This document shows positions 22,291-33,394 of a stretch of DNA of 64,000 bases, in pieces. Positions within the stretch are counted from its first letter, which is position 1. The number at the start of each line of letters is the position of its first letter. Source of the DNA: Flammula alnicola (Eukaryota > Basidiomycota > Agaricomycetes > Agaricales > Strophariaceae); contig JADNRV010000246.1 of assembly GCA_015499995.1 (NCBI GenBank), positions 1 through 64,000 on the forward strand, given 5' to 3'. Under the pieces are notes generated by a model. It was not told the origin of the DNA and did not search any database. It worked only from the letters and a program-made list of their open reading frames with translations. The translations under genes and the position numbers were made by a program.

Positions 22291-24191
22291 ATGGCTCCCT
22301 CATCCAAGTCTCACCCCAGCGCTAAAACTCAGCCTCGAAATGCCGAAAAATCCCAATGTAAGCTCACATGATTTCTTTATAATGTAAATTCTCTGAAGTT
22401 ATCATGTCGACAGCGTCAACCAAAGAAAATTCTGGCCACCAGACATCCAGTCGCTCTACTGGTTCCAATTCTGGGGCTATGACAGCAAAACGATTGGAAA
22501 ATACAACCAATGCTCAGCGCGAGCATGGTCAACGTGAGCGCAAAGCAAGCGCAAAGGTCCAACATCAGAGTATGTAATATCAATCTTTTTATATATGTTT
22601 TTTTTGGTTGGTAATGATCTTTCTGTTTGCAGTTGCCGCGGAAGAAGAGGCAGCAGAACGCAAGCAAGCTGAAGCTGCCAAGAGGGCAGCCAAAGCACAA
22701 CGTAATGCCCCTGACACTGAAGATGAGGAAGGTCAATCTCCGGATGAGGGCAGCGAAGAAGAGGAAGATGCAACGGTATGAGGTTGTTATCTTTCCTTTA
22801 CATACGCTAACAATGTTGTAGTTCACATCTCATCCTGTTACATCGAAGCCGGCTGAAATCAAGAAGCGGGCCCTCATGCGCAGTGAAGGCCGTGTGCCTG
22901 TTCCACGAGCCATGGTGGGTGTATAGCTTGCTTTTATGTCGTCTATTTCTTCATTTTTATCTTTAGGATGAGGACCAGGATGAGGACCACAGATATTCAG
23001 TTGAACGGGAGTTCTCACCCACTGCCCCGAGCCAGCCAAGCCCTACTCACAAGGATACCTCAGGTCACGAAGAACCATCTGATCACAAGCGTCAACCTTC
23101 ATCCTTAGAAGACCTACGTGACACTCAGGTCCCAAGAAACAATAACTCACGTCCGAAAACAGCTGATTATGATGAAATCACGAAGGAATGCATCATCGAG
23201 GCCATCCGCGAGTATCGGTGCCTCATCAGCACTCGGTTCCCATTCCCAGACCATCCAGATGAAACCCGAATGGCTTGCGAGTCTTGGGATGCTGCTTGCA
23301 AGGAACTCGAAGTTGATCTTATGATTACTTCAAGGATTACAAAAGTTGTTCGTATTTGCAGTATCATTCCAATTCATACCAATCATCTGAACCTTTTAGA
23401 TAACCAATCGTGGTTCCCATACCCGTGGAGAGCTCAAAACGAAAGCCCGTCCGATTGTCGAGACCTTTTACAGGTTTGAAAGCGGGCAGAACCGGAAGAT
23501 CATTGCGAAAAATCGGGACCTGGCAGAGGCATTGAAGGACCAGTATGGGTACGCGTATAAGGCAAGTCACAACATGATTAGTACCTCACAACGCTTACTG
23601 TTTCCTTAGGTTGACAATGCTGATCACACAAAGCGCAGCGGATTGTACAAGAACCCATTAATCCAGAAGATAATCAATGCAATGTGGTTCCATAACAGAC
23701 AAGATGAGGGCGTCATTTTCGACGGTTACTTCCGCCCCATTCGTCCTGAGACAATCGCTCTTGTATTGACTGTTGTACGTTTTTATTAATGTGTTGTTTC
23801 ACTTATACTAACTATTATTTCAGATCGATTGCTGCATCGATGAATGGATCACAGGTATCCGGACCGACGTCGCCTTTACTGGAGCCATCTACCACGATGT
23901 ATTCATTGAACACCTCAAATGCCTCAAGGACTTTGACGACTGCGCAAAGGCCAAAAAGCTCGATATTCTGGGAAATATTCAAGAAAAGCTTTACAATCGG
24001 GGAAGGTACATGGTGATTTTCTTTTTGTGGCAAGATATTGATGGACAATCAGATTCCACGCAGGTGCACAACCTATTTCGAAAGTCGGTGTCCGTGCCCT
24101 TCCAACCAGTGCTTTTGATGCCGCTATCAAGGAATACGAAGAGAACAGTGAGACTGAAAGTGATGGCGAGACGGGGTTGCTTAGTGCATAG
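22291..24191 (+). CDS. DUF6532 protein, transposon partner of Plavaka
   Basis: Starts MAPSSKSHPSAKTQPRNAEK and runs through about eight exons. The first half is low-complexity and charged (EEEAAERKQAEAAKRAAKAQ, then acidic DEEGQSPDEGSEEEED). The second half is the DUF6532 domain: AIREYRCLISTRFPFPD, DAACKELEVDLMITSRI, an aromatic GYFRPIRPETIAL block, and DEWITGIRTDVAFTGAIYHD. The last junction works only if the acceptor is the CAATCAG before ATTCCACGC (about 24051). It gives NRGRFHAGAQPIS and continues to LLSA at 24191. The gene is divergent from the transposase inside the same terminal repeats. Function is unknown in the family; co-residence with Plavaka suggests a role in transposition or host interaction (inference). 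Confidence 0.8.
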
Positions 24192-24532
24192 GCAATTCTT
24201 TATTTATGATAGATAATTTTATTGTCTCTCTTAAATGTTATTTCATGCTTCTTTTTCGAATGCTCCTTCCTGCGTGATCCCGCCCTGTGTCGCTATTGGT
24301 AACTTGACCTAATTCCTACCTAGAATACAGATTCCTATATAGTCTACATGGTCCTACGGTACTACAAGGCTATAGAAGCGACGTTGAAGGCCTGCAATGC
24401 TACTCAGACAACATAGACAAATATACTCGTGCAGAGTGCTACATTACACTATATTTCAGGGGGTTGTCTACAGGCCTATAATTGCTATATATGCAACATT
24501 GTACGACATATACATCTGACTTTTTCCTGATG

Positions 24533-25031
24533 TAATCCCACACTTTTAGGGTCCTTGAGCAATTCTTATCTTGCTACTGCCAGCAGCATCAATGACCAGC
24601 TGAATTTCTTTGATTTCCCGTTCTTTTATCCCAAGTAGGTTTCTCACTTGTCCGCTTTCGACCATTTCTCTGCCCAGAGGCCCTGCCACTCTTTTCGGAT
24701 ACCAAGGGTACTGCTACCTTAGGTGAACTCATGTCCATCTCTGCAACGGCGGCCGTCAATTACACCAACCCAGTCTTCGTCGTTATGGGCGAACATGACC
24801 TGTGAGATTTTCTCATCTTCAATTCAAGTTCAGTGACTTATCATGGTTTCAGTCATTTCTGCGGTGGAAATTGCTACCAACTTCCTCTGAATGGCTTCGC
24901 AAATTTCGTTGAAGCTAGCAACGATTTTTTCCCTGCCATTCAGAAGTTCGATTTCTTTATCCCCACCAACATCGCACATGGAATCAACCTTCACTTCGGG
25001 GCGCCGGATGTGTTTTTAGAGATTCAAAGTT
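24533..25031 (+). pseudogene. alpha/beta hydrolase pseudogene, exons 5 to 7 (part)
   Basis: After the TA duplication the hydrolase intron resumes, then exon 5 (SLSNSYLATASSINDQLNFF), exon 6 (LGELMSISATAAVNYTNP) and exon 7 (FCGGNCYQLPLNGFANFVEA, then NIAHGINLHFGAP). Similarity to 31786-32333 is continuous until a second transposon begins at 25032 within the last exon. Exons 5 and 7 are still largely readable, so inactivation came from the insertions and the lost middle rather than many point changes. Confidence 0.85.
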
Positions 25032-26430
25032 CATCAGGAAACAATAAATTGATCGGTAGATTGAGCTCTGATTATGGAGACCACGTAGTCAACACCTTAT
25101 CTACATTGCTAACAGTAGCTCCAGTAGCCGTACATAGTGCAAGGTTATTATTAGTACAGCAAGGTAGCCGTGAGAGTACTGCCCATAGACACAGTTGTCT
25201 TGGCACATGGGTCAGTATCTTTAATAGTTGGCGGAGGGCTCACAGTAGTGCTACGTAAATGTGGATTACTATTACACTAACTTTTGTTAGTATGAATTTA
25301 CATAAATATATTTTGAGTACATTTCTACGTACACAGCCAACATAAATAAAATTACTTTCCAAAGAAAAAAGGTGTGGCAACAGGATAACTAGCCCAGAAG
25401 AGAATCTGAGCAGATGAGCGGGGGAGGCAAGAGGACTCAGAGGGAGCAGAGTACAAGTTCAAGTTGTTCTGAACATATTCACGAATTTTCGTTAAGTCAG
25501 TTCAGACTCAGCTCGATCACGTGATTGTGTTTGTTGAACGTTGAAATCCGACTTGATCAAGTTGATGCAACACGCGTCTCTTCCTTTTCAACCACAACCA
25601 CCATACCACACTCAGGCCTCAGCACCTCAGCGCTCATGTCGCTGACTGCTATGAACGGCCAACAGGAAACATCGCTGAAAGCACACACACTCCCCTAGCA
25701 ACTCTCCAGGTAACACCCAACACCACCAACTATGAGCTGGCAGAACCCCAGGTACGTAGCAGACACCCCGCATCCCACTACTCACCATTACACTCCCTCT
25801 TTCCAGCAGAACACAGGGCTCGAGGTTAATGCCTCGCCCTCCAACCCTTGGGCCCCCCGGCGGCTCTCCGGTAACACCCAACACCAACAACAGGTGGTCC
25901 AGCGAACTCCCAAGGTACATAGCACAAACGCTAACTGACGAGACGGTTGTGGAGACAAAGCTTACCACCTGTCGCTCAATGGGAAGCCAGGAGTGACACC
26001 GATACAACTAATATGTGGCGTAGCATCCCCACCCCCCTCATGTATGTAGAAAATGGGAAATCAGCGGCGCATGAGCACGCCCCGGGAACACCAACTCGTA
26101 AGTGGCCCCTTCCTACCCTCGCATGCTGCTGCTCATACACACTTTTCGGAGCATGATCAAAGGTGCTGGCCTGCTCGCTGTGCGCCTTCCATGCTGCATG
26201 ACTCTCTTAGGTTCATGCTGCCTAGTTTACCAACTTTACCTTGTTAGTAGTTATTGTTAATAATAAAAAATCATTACTGTGTCATTTGCTCGATTCTTGA
26301 AAATGTTGCTTGATTAGTAGGCATAGTAGCCAGCATAGTCCTGTGTAGAGATTATCTATGTGCAGCTACTGGTGTCTACGTACACTTGGGTGTAGCTATG
26401 ACGGGCTACGTTGTAGGTGTGTTGACTACC

Positions 26431-28065
26431 CATCAGGAAAAAGTCACTTTGGCCATAGTTCCCCGGTTAGCTTTGTTCACCGATATTGCAATGATCGCTC
26501 ATCATAGACTCGGCCGATGGAACTATAGGTGTCTAGAGGCTGCGGCCAGACCTACGTTGGAAATAATGAAATATAGAGTGCCCTGGAAATGATCTCAAGT
26601 GCTTCATTGTTTGCAAGGTCAGCTATATCGACTATAGGTGCAATGAGATACTATGAGATACTATGAATTACTATATGGTATGATGAGGCTTGTATCAGCA
26701 AATCAGGGAAATTCCGATTTACCCATATAACATCTACAAGTTTCTCACACACTTTTTATTCGACATCAAGAACATACTCTTCTCTCCAAAAATCGCTGAA
26801 TGACGGGCGTGCATAGGCGTGCGTGTGTGCAGCGTGCAGCCATGGCGCCGGTGCCCAAATATTTTTGTCGTTAAGTCCATTCAAACTCCGAATACTTGCA
26901 CGTGCAGCATCAACCAAGTTTCGAGCCGGATTGACTCTTCCGATTTGTTCCTCTTTCCTTCTCCCACTATGTCCTACCTCCTCGCTGGCACCCACCTTCT
27001 CAAGCCCTCACGACCTCCTGCATATGCTCTTCCTGCTCTCTCCTTGGCCCTTCTAGGGAGCTAGGTTAGCAACTAGGATACCTCTTCATAATCAAATACT
27101 AACAGCTTGCAGCCGCACTCGAACATTATGTCCGCATGTTGGTGGTTCTTGCGACTTGGGGCCTTTCAGTTGCCTGCCATGACGTGTAACCTCATCTTTG
27201 CTTCGCTTCAATTATCTTTGCCGAGGGCCCACTAGGTTTCACGGCAGCAGCATGAAGTACGAGATGCTTTAGGGACACGACAGGCCGTCTCGACGTTAGG
27301 ATGTCGTCGGTGAGTAAAATTTTCCCTTCTCTAAATCAGAAGCTTTCCAGCATGGCTCAAACGAATCTCACAGCATAGGCGATTTGCTTGATGCAGGCTC
27401 TCTTGTCATTGTACAAGTAAGCAAAACATCGCTCTTCTTCCGCATGACGAGTTGCTCACTATCTCCACCTATTCAGCACCAAACCCATCAGAGGATGACT
27501 ATAGCCAGAACAAGCCATCTCCGAAGATGGCAGTTGTTGTTGGTTGCCTCGCTTTCAATGTATGTGAACTTTTTCGTTATGGGACTGGATTCTGACGTCC
27601 CTTCCTCCAGCCCCAAAGGTATGCTTATTCTTTTCCCATAGGATTCATGCCGGGGTCTCGTCGGCTATCTCCAAAGATGGTCCTATGTTATCCGAGTTGG
27701 CTTTTGCTGCTGCCTTGAAGGAATACGAGGAGGATGCAGAGACCGAGGATGAGGATGAGGATTTAGACTAGTACTAATCCATGTATTCATTGCCCCTGAA
27801 AAATATACAATTGCTATTTTGCTTTCCTTCCTGCGTGAACAAATTCTATTGAGTGCTATCAAGGTCTATAGTTAACAACGAAGACTATGATACAATGAGT
27901 TTATCCATATGCCATAGAGCCTATAGCCAACTCTATAGTTGTCTATAGCACTTCATTGCAGACGTGACAAACTATGGATCACAACATACCAGGGGGCTTG
28001 CAACGGAGCTATGGGCACTATGTAGACTATGTTGGTCTCAATATACTTCTGACTTTTTCCTGATG
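26431..28065. mobile_element. nested Plavaka-related element, 1635 bp
   Basis: The left end CATCAGGAAAAAGTCACTTT and the right end, read inward as CATCAGGAAAAAGTCAGAAG, are flanked by CC (26429-26430 and 28066-28067). The left end shares GGCCATAGTT with the 17551 element just inside the terminal repeat, and the right end shares the TCTGACTTTTTCCTGATG form, so both belong to one subfamily. CTATAG words are frequent in the right subterminal part. It carries only a DUF6532 remnant. Confidence 0.8.
27642..27771 (+). pseudogene. DUF6532 gene remnant (last exon)
   Basis: The frame reads IHAGVSSAISKDG, ELAFAAALKEYEEDAETEDE, then acidic residues and a stop at 27769-27771. It aligns with the end of the DUF6532 protein at 22291-24191 (FHAGAQPISKVG, SAFDAAIKEYEENSETES). 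The upstream domain is not recognisable, so this is a degraded internal-deletion derivative of the larger transposon. Confidence 0.75.
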
Positions 28066-28158
28066 CCGCATGTTACCTAACGGGGGTACTTGTGTACCGA
28101 GCTACCTCAGCTACGTAGACTACTGTGCGCTACTAATCAAAGTTGTTTCTTCCTGATG

Positions 28159-28218
28159 TTGGATTGCAGGACTTGCCTAGGTAACACCAAGGCCATGCGA
28201 AGGCACCGTGGAGGAAGG
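28159..28218 (+). pseudogene. alpha/beta hydrolase pseudogene, 3' end
   Basis: TTGGATTGCAGGACTTGCC then TAG continues exactly where the pseudogene was cut at 25031 and matches the end of the intact gene (TTGGATTGAAGGACTTGTC then TAA, 32339-32360) plus about 40 bp of 3' flank (GCGAAGGCACCGTGGAGG versus GCAAAGGCACATCGTGGAAG). Confidence 0.8.
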
Positions 28219-28434
28219 CTAACCAAAGGCTAACAGGATATCGCTGAGTATGTTAGTCCAGTAATTTCATCTTGTTTTCAGTTATAGGTTAATTATGCCT
28301 GCATGAGGTGTTTTACAATGTGTCTACGCCTAGCTGCAACTGAGCCCAGAGCATCATCCAAGACGTTTCCAACCTTCGCGCAACCTTCGCGCAACCTTCG
28401 CGTCTTATCGACTTCGTCTTATTGTTCTGCGTAA

Positions 28435-29900
28435 CATCAGGAAAAAACCCGATGTATACATTGCACAACATTGAATATGTAGCATTCATAGCCCCGTCGA
28501 CATCCCCCTAAAATATAGGGCAATGTAGCTGCCCAGTGTGACTATATTCACCTACGTTGCTCCTGTTGTCCGGTAGGACCATAGCTAACATAGCCTACAT
28601 ATCAATCTATATTCCAGGTAGGGTATTATTAATCTCAATAGCTGGCGGCAGACCAAATCGCACATTTGGAAAATAAAAAACAGAATAAATTGATAAAAAC
28701 TAGAGAATCTAACTAGCTAAATGTAATCCTACTAACACAGGCAAAGCTCTTTCCGTCTTGAGAGCAGTAATCCTCCGAGAAAGCGGGATCCAAAGCTGTA
28801 ACCAATCAGCAGCAGCACGGCGGGGGCATAGCACTGATGGCATGAGCAGAATACCTATACGTGAAGATGAAGTGAGTGAGTGGCCAGGGAGAGGAGAGGG
28901 TTACAGCTTACAACATATTTGGGTCTCAGTTGAGCAGGCAGAGGTGGGAAGTAAGAGCAAATGGTCGGCAATTCTGACCTGTGCATGGGACCACTCACCA
29001 TCGCTTGTGTGTTGCGTGTTGCAGTTAACAGTGTCATCGGCTTCGCTAGACTAGAGAATGTTGTGTTAGTGGCGTTGAACGATACATCCGGGGCCGAGAA
29101 CTTACGATCTGTTGGATTGTCACCTCCCATCGTTGGGTATCTGCACAAAAACGACGTTAACAGGGTCTGCTGAAGGAAAGTCATCTAGTGAGGCATTCCA
29201 GCCTCCATGGTAGCATCGTTGGGTGTCGAGGGACACGAGAGTTGAGGGCAGTGGGCTGTGGTGGGAAGAGGACAAGCTGGGTTGACACTCGATAGACAAG
29301 GCGACGAAGTTGAACTTTGATCAACAATGTCACGTGATGTCGGAGTTCAAATGAACTTTGCGAATTTCACCAGATTTCACCCCCGAGCACTGGCGATCAG
29401 TGTTGGATCCTTACTATATACCCAAGCGGACTCGAACGACATGTGCGAGCATCCGAGGATGTGGTGAGCCCTGCTGCGATAGTGGCAAAAGGTTGACTGC
29501 TTGCAGGTTGAGCTCCAATCAATGACTCGGAAGTTGGAGCCTGCAAAAAGAGGGCAACACTTGCAGCGGAGTACAGTAGTGTTGTATCGAGACATTTATT
29601 AAAGTAAATTCCACTGCCAAGTGCTTTTAATCATAATGTACCTCTACATAGTTGCTTTCAAAGATTACAATAATCCATAGTCTTTGTAGTGATCCATAGT
29701 CCGTACAGCACACTATGCCGAACAATGCAGCTGCATGCCAATGCAACAAGGCACAACTTAGCCGCTAGTGACGACTCCCAGAATGATCATAGGCGATGCA
29801 GATCAACATAAGCACATGCAACATCGATGTAAGCAACCGGAGCCTATATTCTACAACAAAGCTTGGCAGGTGACTACGAGCCGGGCGTTTTTTCCTGATG
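28435..29900. mobile_element. CATCAGG-type element, 1466 bp, upstream of intact hydrolase
   Basis: Left end CATCAGGAAAAAACCCG, right end GTTTTTTCCTGATG, flanked by AA (28433-28434 and 29901-29902). The empty site is visible in copy B: CTTATTGTTCTGCGTCAAATTC at 11388-11412, versus CTTATTGTTCTGCGTAA..AAATTC here. No transposase frame is complete; the minus frame 28855..29184 has no recognised domain. Confidence 0.8.
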
Positions 29901-29994
29901 AAATTCAGTTTCTACTGTATTTTCTGATGCTTATCGCATTTTCTAGCTCGGGACTGCGCCCTATCAGGTCGAAAGCGAATTCGTTGAACTCCAA

Positions 29995-30899
29995 CGAAAT
30001 TATCTCCCATCCTGTGATTCAAATTGACCTCTTGCCAACCTCTTGCGTTAGAAAATATGCATCACGTGAGAGCCCACCCCGAGACTGAAGGCCGCTGAAC
30101 TGCCTCTCGCCTTCAGCTCAAACCATCATAAACAACGGCATGTCTTCTCAATGGTTTCCATCCTCACAGGATGTCTGCGCCATATGATGTAGAAAGGAGT
30201 CAGTCATTTACAATGGGCTTCCTTCTCCGCGGCATGCCGGCCTCTCCGACAAATTCAGCAAGAAAGTACGCGATTCACAGTATTTTTGGATTATTAACGT
30301 CTGGAACCCTCATCACTGAGCAGTGTATATTCTTTATCTATACGATATAGCCCTAACTGCACCGGTGAATGGGCTCCACGGTCCCCAGAAGCCTTCGTTC
30401 ATCAACTTCTTCATGGCATGGCACGGCACAACTGTTCTTCAAAGCTCCCTTGATTGGTTCCATGTACGGAAGGCCAATCTTACTGGTCCTCGTGGTGCTT
30501 TAACTCCAGGAGGCGTAGTGAGACGCAGTAGATTTGTTATTTCAGCTTTGGCCAAAGGCATGGCGCATCATCTTTGTTGCTTGCTCTCATCAGTGGTTCC
30601 CAGAGCTCTTTGACCTCCAAGTTCCCGCTCGTATTCATGGAGTTCATTGTCTAGGTGAATCTTTGTTTGCTCTTATTCTGACAATAGAGGTGACGGAGAT
30701 AGCTTAGAAGACTCGGCTGACACCTTCATATCGCCAAATATCCTTCGACTCCTATGATGTCCGTGAAGATACGGACTCAGAGCAGCGCACTAGCGGGGGG
30801 GATAGCACATGCAGCATGATGCAGGAGCCATGCCCATTCAGGTTTAGTGGCGCCTTATAAAGCCCTGGCCGGCAGATTCTCTTCTGCTCTCTATTAAAG
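29995..30899 (+). repeat. upstream-region repeat, copy C (promoter of intact hydrolase)
   Basis: Third copy of the unit also seen at 10555 and 11510 (ATCACGTGAGAGCCCA, CTCTCCGACAAATTCAGC, CTTCATGGCATGG). It ends in TATAAAG (30856-30862), 44 nt before the ATG. Confidence 0.75.
30856..30862 (+). promoter_or_regulatory. TATA box of the hydrolase gene
   Basis: TATAAAG 44 nt before the start codon; conserved in sequence and context (CTTATAAAGCCCTGGCC) in the pseudogene copy at 12407-12413. Confidence 0.7.
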
Positions 30900-32360
30900 A
30901 TGCGCTCCATCCTCCTTCTCGCACTTTCTGCCTCTGCCTCTGCCCTTCTCCCCAGGTCTTCGCCACACTGTCAACAACTCACGGTACCCATTAGCATCAC
31001 AGCCAATACTCTCATCATCAATGTTTCGCCGCCACAGAACCAATCAGAGCTCACTGGACTAGTTACTAAATTTACGAGTCTAACCTCCAATGTAACAAGG
31101 CACGATGTCCAAGGGCAAACGACCTTGAACGCGACATATAACATTTGGACGCTCCTATGCCTTCCATCTAACAATAATGCCAGTACTGTTGAGTTTGCGA
31201 TCCATGGGTAAGACTCCGACCCTTATGCCTCTTGATAGCCTTCCACTCATACTTACGCAATGTTAGAATTAACTTCGACCATACGTACTGGAACTTTGGT
31301 GGAGAAGATTCACCCTATAACTATGTCGACGCGGCGATCAAATCCGGCCATGCTATCTTCATCTACGACCGTCTAGGTACTGTAAGTTACCGTGCGCGAC
31401 GTTCTTACTGCTCATACTTATTTTCTAGGTGTCGGCCAATCCAGTAAACCTGATGGCATCAAAGAAGTCCAGCAAGCGACAGAGATTGAAATCGCAGCAC
31501 AGCTGATTGATTATCTGAAAACCGGAAAGTCGGGCCACGCGTTTAGTCGCGTCATTGGGATTGGCCATTCTTTCGGCAGGTATGTCGCATTACATATAAA
31601 TTTTCTCGTCGCCTTCACTCTCTGACATCTCTCTAGTATACAGCTAATCGGCATTGTTGCTAAGTACGAAGGACTATTGGACGCTATCGTTCTCACTGGG
31701 TTTTCTCCTTTTCCCGGAGGCCTGAATACTGCCATCGCTTCTTTCGGTCTTACCATAGCGTCCCAACAAAACCCAGGTAGATTTGGTACGTATTTATCAT
31801 GACATTTATCTTGTTACTCCAATCATTAGTCCCATCATTTAGCGTCTTTGAGTAATTCCTACCTTACGATCACAACTATCAGCAATGATCAGCTGAATTT
31901 TTTTGACTTCCCATTCTTCGATCCAAGTAGGTATCTCGTATATCCAACTGTGAACATTTCTCATTCGAATTGGATGCTTCACAGGGGTCCTTCAAATCGC
32001 ATCAGATACGAAGGCTACAGCTACCTTGGGTGAATTCTTATCCCAAAGCGCATCAGTCGCCATTAATTACACAAACCCGGTCATCGTCGTTACAGGCGCA
32101 CATGACTTGTGAGGGTTTCTTGTCGACTCCACGCGTCAACTCTGGTGACTTACCATGATTTTAGTATTTTCTGCGGTGGAAATTGCTACCAATCCATAAA
32201 TGGCTCCACAAACCTGATCGAACCTAGTAAAGACTTGTTCCCCGCCGTTCAGAACTTTGAATACTTTATCCCTGCCAACGTCGGACATGGAATCAATCTT
32301 CACTATGGGGCGCCGGAGGTCTTTTCGAAGATTCAAGCTTGGATTGAAGGACTTGTCTAA
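30900..32360 (+). CDS. secreted alpha/beta hydrolase, 373 aa, 7 exons
   Basis: Exons 30900..31207, 31267..31376, 31429..31579, 31637..31785, 31843..31926, 31985..32108 and 32165..32360 sum to 1122 nt. A signal peptide (MRSILLLALSASASALLP) is followed by a cupped N-terminal region. YWNFGGEDSPYNYVDAAIKS and IFIYDRLGVGQSSKP follow, then the nucleophile elbow GIGHSFGS (Ser between two Gly, joined across intron 3). NPVIVVTGAHDF holds the likely acid and GHGINLHYGAP the catalytic His. This is a complete alpha/beta hydrolase fold triad. Four or more N-glycosylation sequons (NVS, NQS, NVT, NAT) fit secretion. Substrate is unknown (esterase, lipase-like or epoxide-type all possible). The gene is the only intact copy of a local tandem family. 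Confidence 0.9.
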
Positions 32361-33394
32361 ATAACATCGATTTCATCATGCAAAGGCACATCGTGGAAGC
32401 GCTAGAACTCAGTAGACGTATTTTCATTTATAAACATTGTGAACGCCATCTTCGCCAGGCAGTGCTCCTTATATATGATCGAAATTTTAATACTAGAATG
32501 GATCGCATCGATAACCTGCACTGCATCCCAACTAGAATTTAAAACTGGGAGTTCGAACCTCGCGGTGGGCTCCAGATGAGGAACTCGCAAACTCCTTTAA
32601 GCGCTTGCTTGTTCCCCATCTGGAGCCCAGCGCGAATTTTTATTTATCACAATGATTAAGCGCGACGTGCTGATAACAACCTGTCAACATACAAAATAAG
32701 ATCTAAGATGGAAGCCGAATCTAATCTAGTTACTTTCGTTGAGACCTGGTCAGATGTCTGCAATTGATCGATACAGCCTTTTGTCGTTATGATTGCCCCT
32801 CGAAGACATCTCCTGTACGTGGCTAGTAGACGTAATACACCGGTCGTACTATGCCCTGGCCGTTTTCGAAGCATCGTAAAGCCTTCTATGTTTTCACCAA
32901 GTTTTCACTATTAGGTTGTAACCTCCGGTCACCGCCGCCTATGCCCTCAAGATGTGTCTCACTATCCAAAAACTTGTCCATCCACGGTGTGCTGATCATT
33001 GTCAGCGGCAGAGAAACGTACCCTCACACAATATTGATCCGGTCTCGCAGAAGCATAATTTATGAAGTCAAGGATTTCTCACCGATGCGCACCACGGCGC
33101 ATACAGAGAGGGGTACTGAGGTCCTCGGGGAAAGAGCGCTGCCCGGCATTTGTCACTGCTCGACCTTGGGGAACTGCGATGATATGAGAGCCATAGTATA
33201 AACTTGCTATGACCATATCGGAACTGACATGAGAAGGCCTGGAAGGACGCAAGGCAGATCGACCCTTCAATTGATTGAAATCGACATCAGATTCCAAAAT
33301 AAGGTGTATTCTGCGGACAGAAGTGCTGCTCTAAAATCCGACGCAATGGAAAATCTATGCAGGACGCCTCTGTATGTATCTATGTACATCGTAT
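32361..33394. other. intergenic with a perfect-arm hairpin
   Basis: About 1 kb between the convergent hydrolase and BTB genes. Apart from the inverted repeat at 32566-32629, no gene is supported; short frames lack domains. Confidence 0.4.
32566..32629. repeat. inverted repeat, 19-nt arms, 26-nt loop
   Basis: TGGGCTCCAGATGAGGAAC (32566-32584) and its reverse complement GTTCCCCATCTGGAGCCCA (32611-32629) match at 18 of 19 positions, with CGCG just outside both arms. It lies about 200 bp past the hydrolase stop codon. Confidence 0.75.

Larger units (their letters stand above)
17551..24532. mobile_element. Plavaka-type DNA transposon, 6982 bp, two divergent genes
   Basis: The left end CATCAGGAAAAAGCGTCTGG (17551) and the right end, read inward as CATCAGGAAAAAGTCAGATG (ending 24532), form terminal inverted repeats. 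They are flanked by a 2-bp duplication TA (17549-17550 and 24533-24534). The intact hydrolase intron at 31786-31842 shows the uninterrupted site. It carries a Plavaka transposase (minus) and a DUF6532 protein (plus) from a shared central promoter (21990-22290). Both frames look complete, so this could be autonomous. Confidence 0.85.
25032..28158. mobile_element. Plavaka-related element, 3127 bp, inserted in hydrolase last exon
   Basis: The left end CATCAGGAAACAATAAATTG (25032) and the right end, read inward as CATCAGGAAGAAACAAC (ending 28158), are flanked by TT (25030-25031, 28159-28160). The intact hydrolase reads CAAGCTTGGATTG at this point, confirming the target and its duplication. Subterminal GTAGC/GCTAC words occur at both ends. 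No complete transposase remains; a short frame at 25732-25938 (MSWQNPRY...) is a possible coding relic. A second element is nested at 26431-28065. Confidence 0.75.

Noticed and set aside
32520..32600. Possible SINE or tRNA on the minus strand (GGTTCGAACTCCC B-box-like word)
   Set aside because: No A-box at the proper distance, no cloverleaf, no poly(A) or duplication; kept only as a hairpin.
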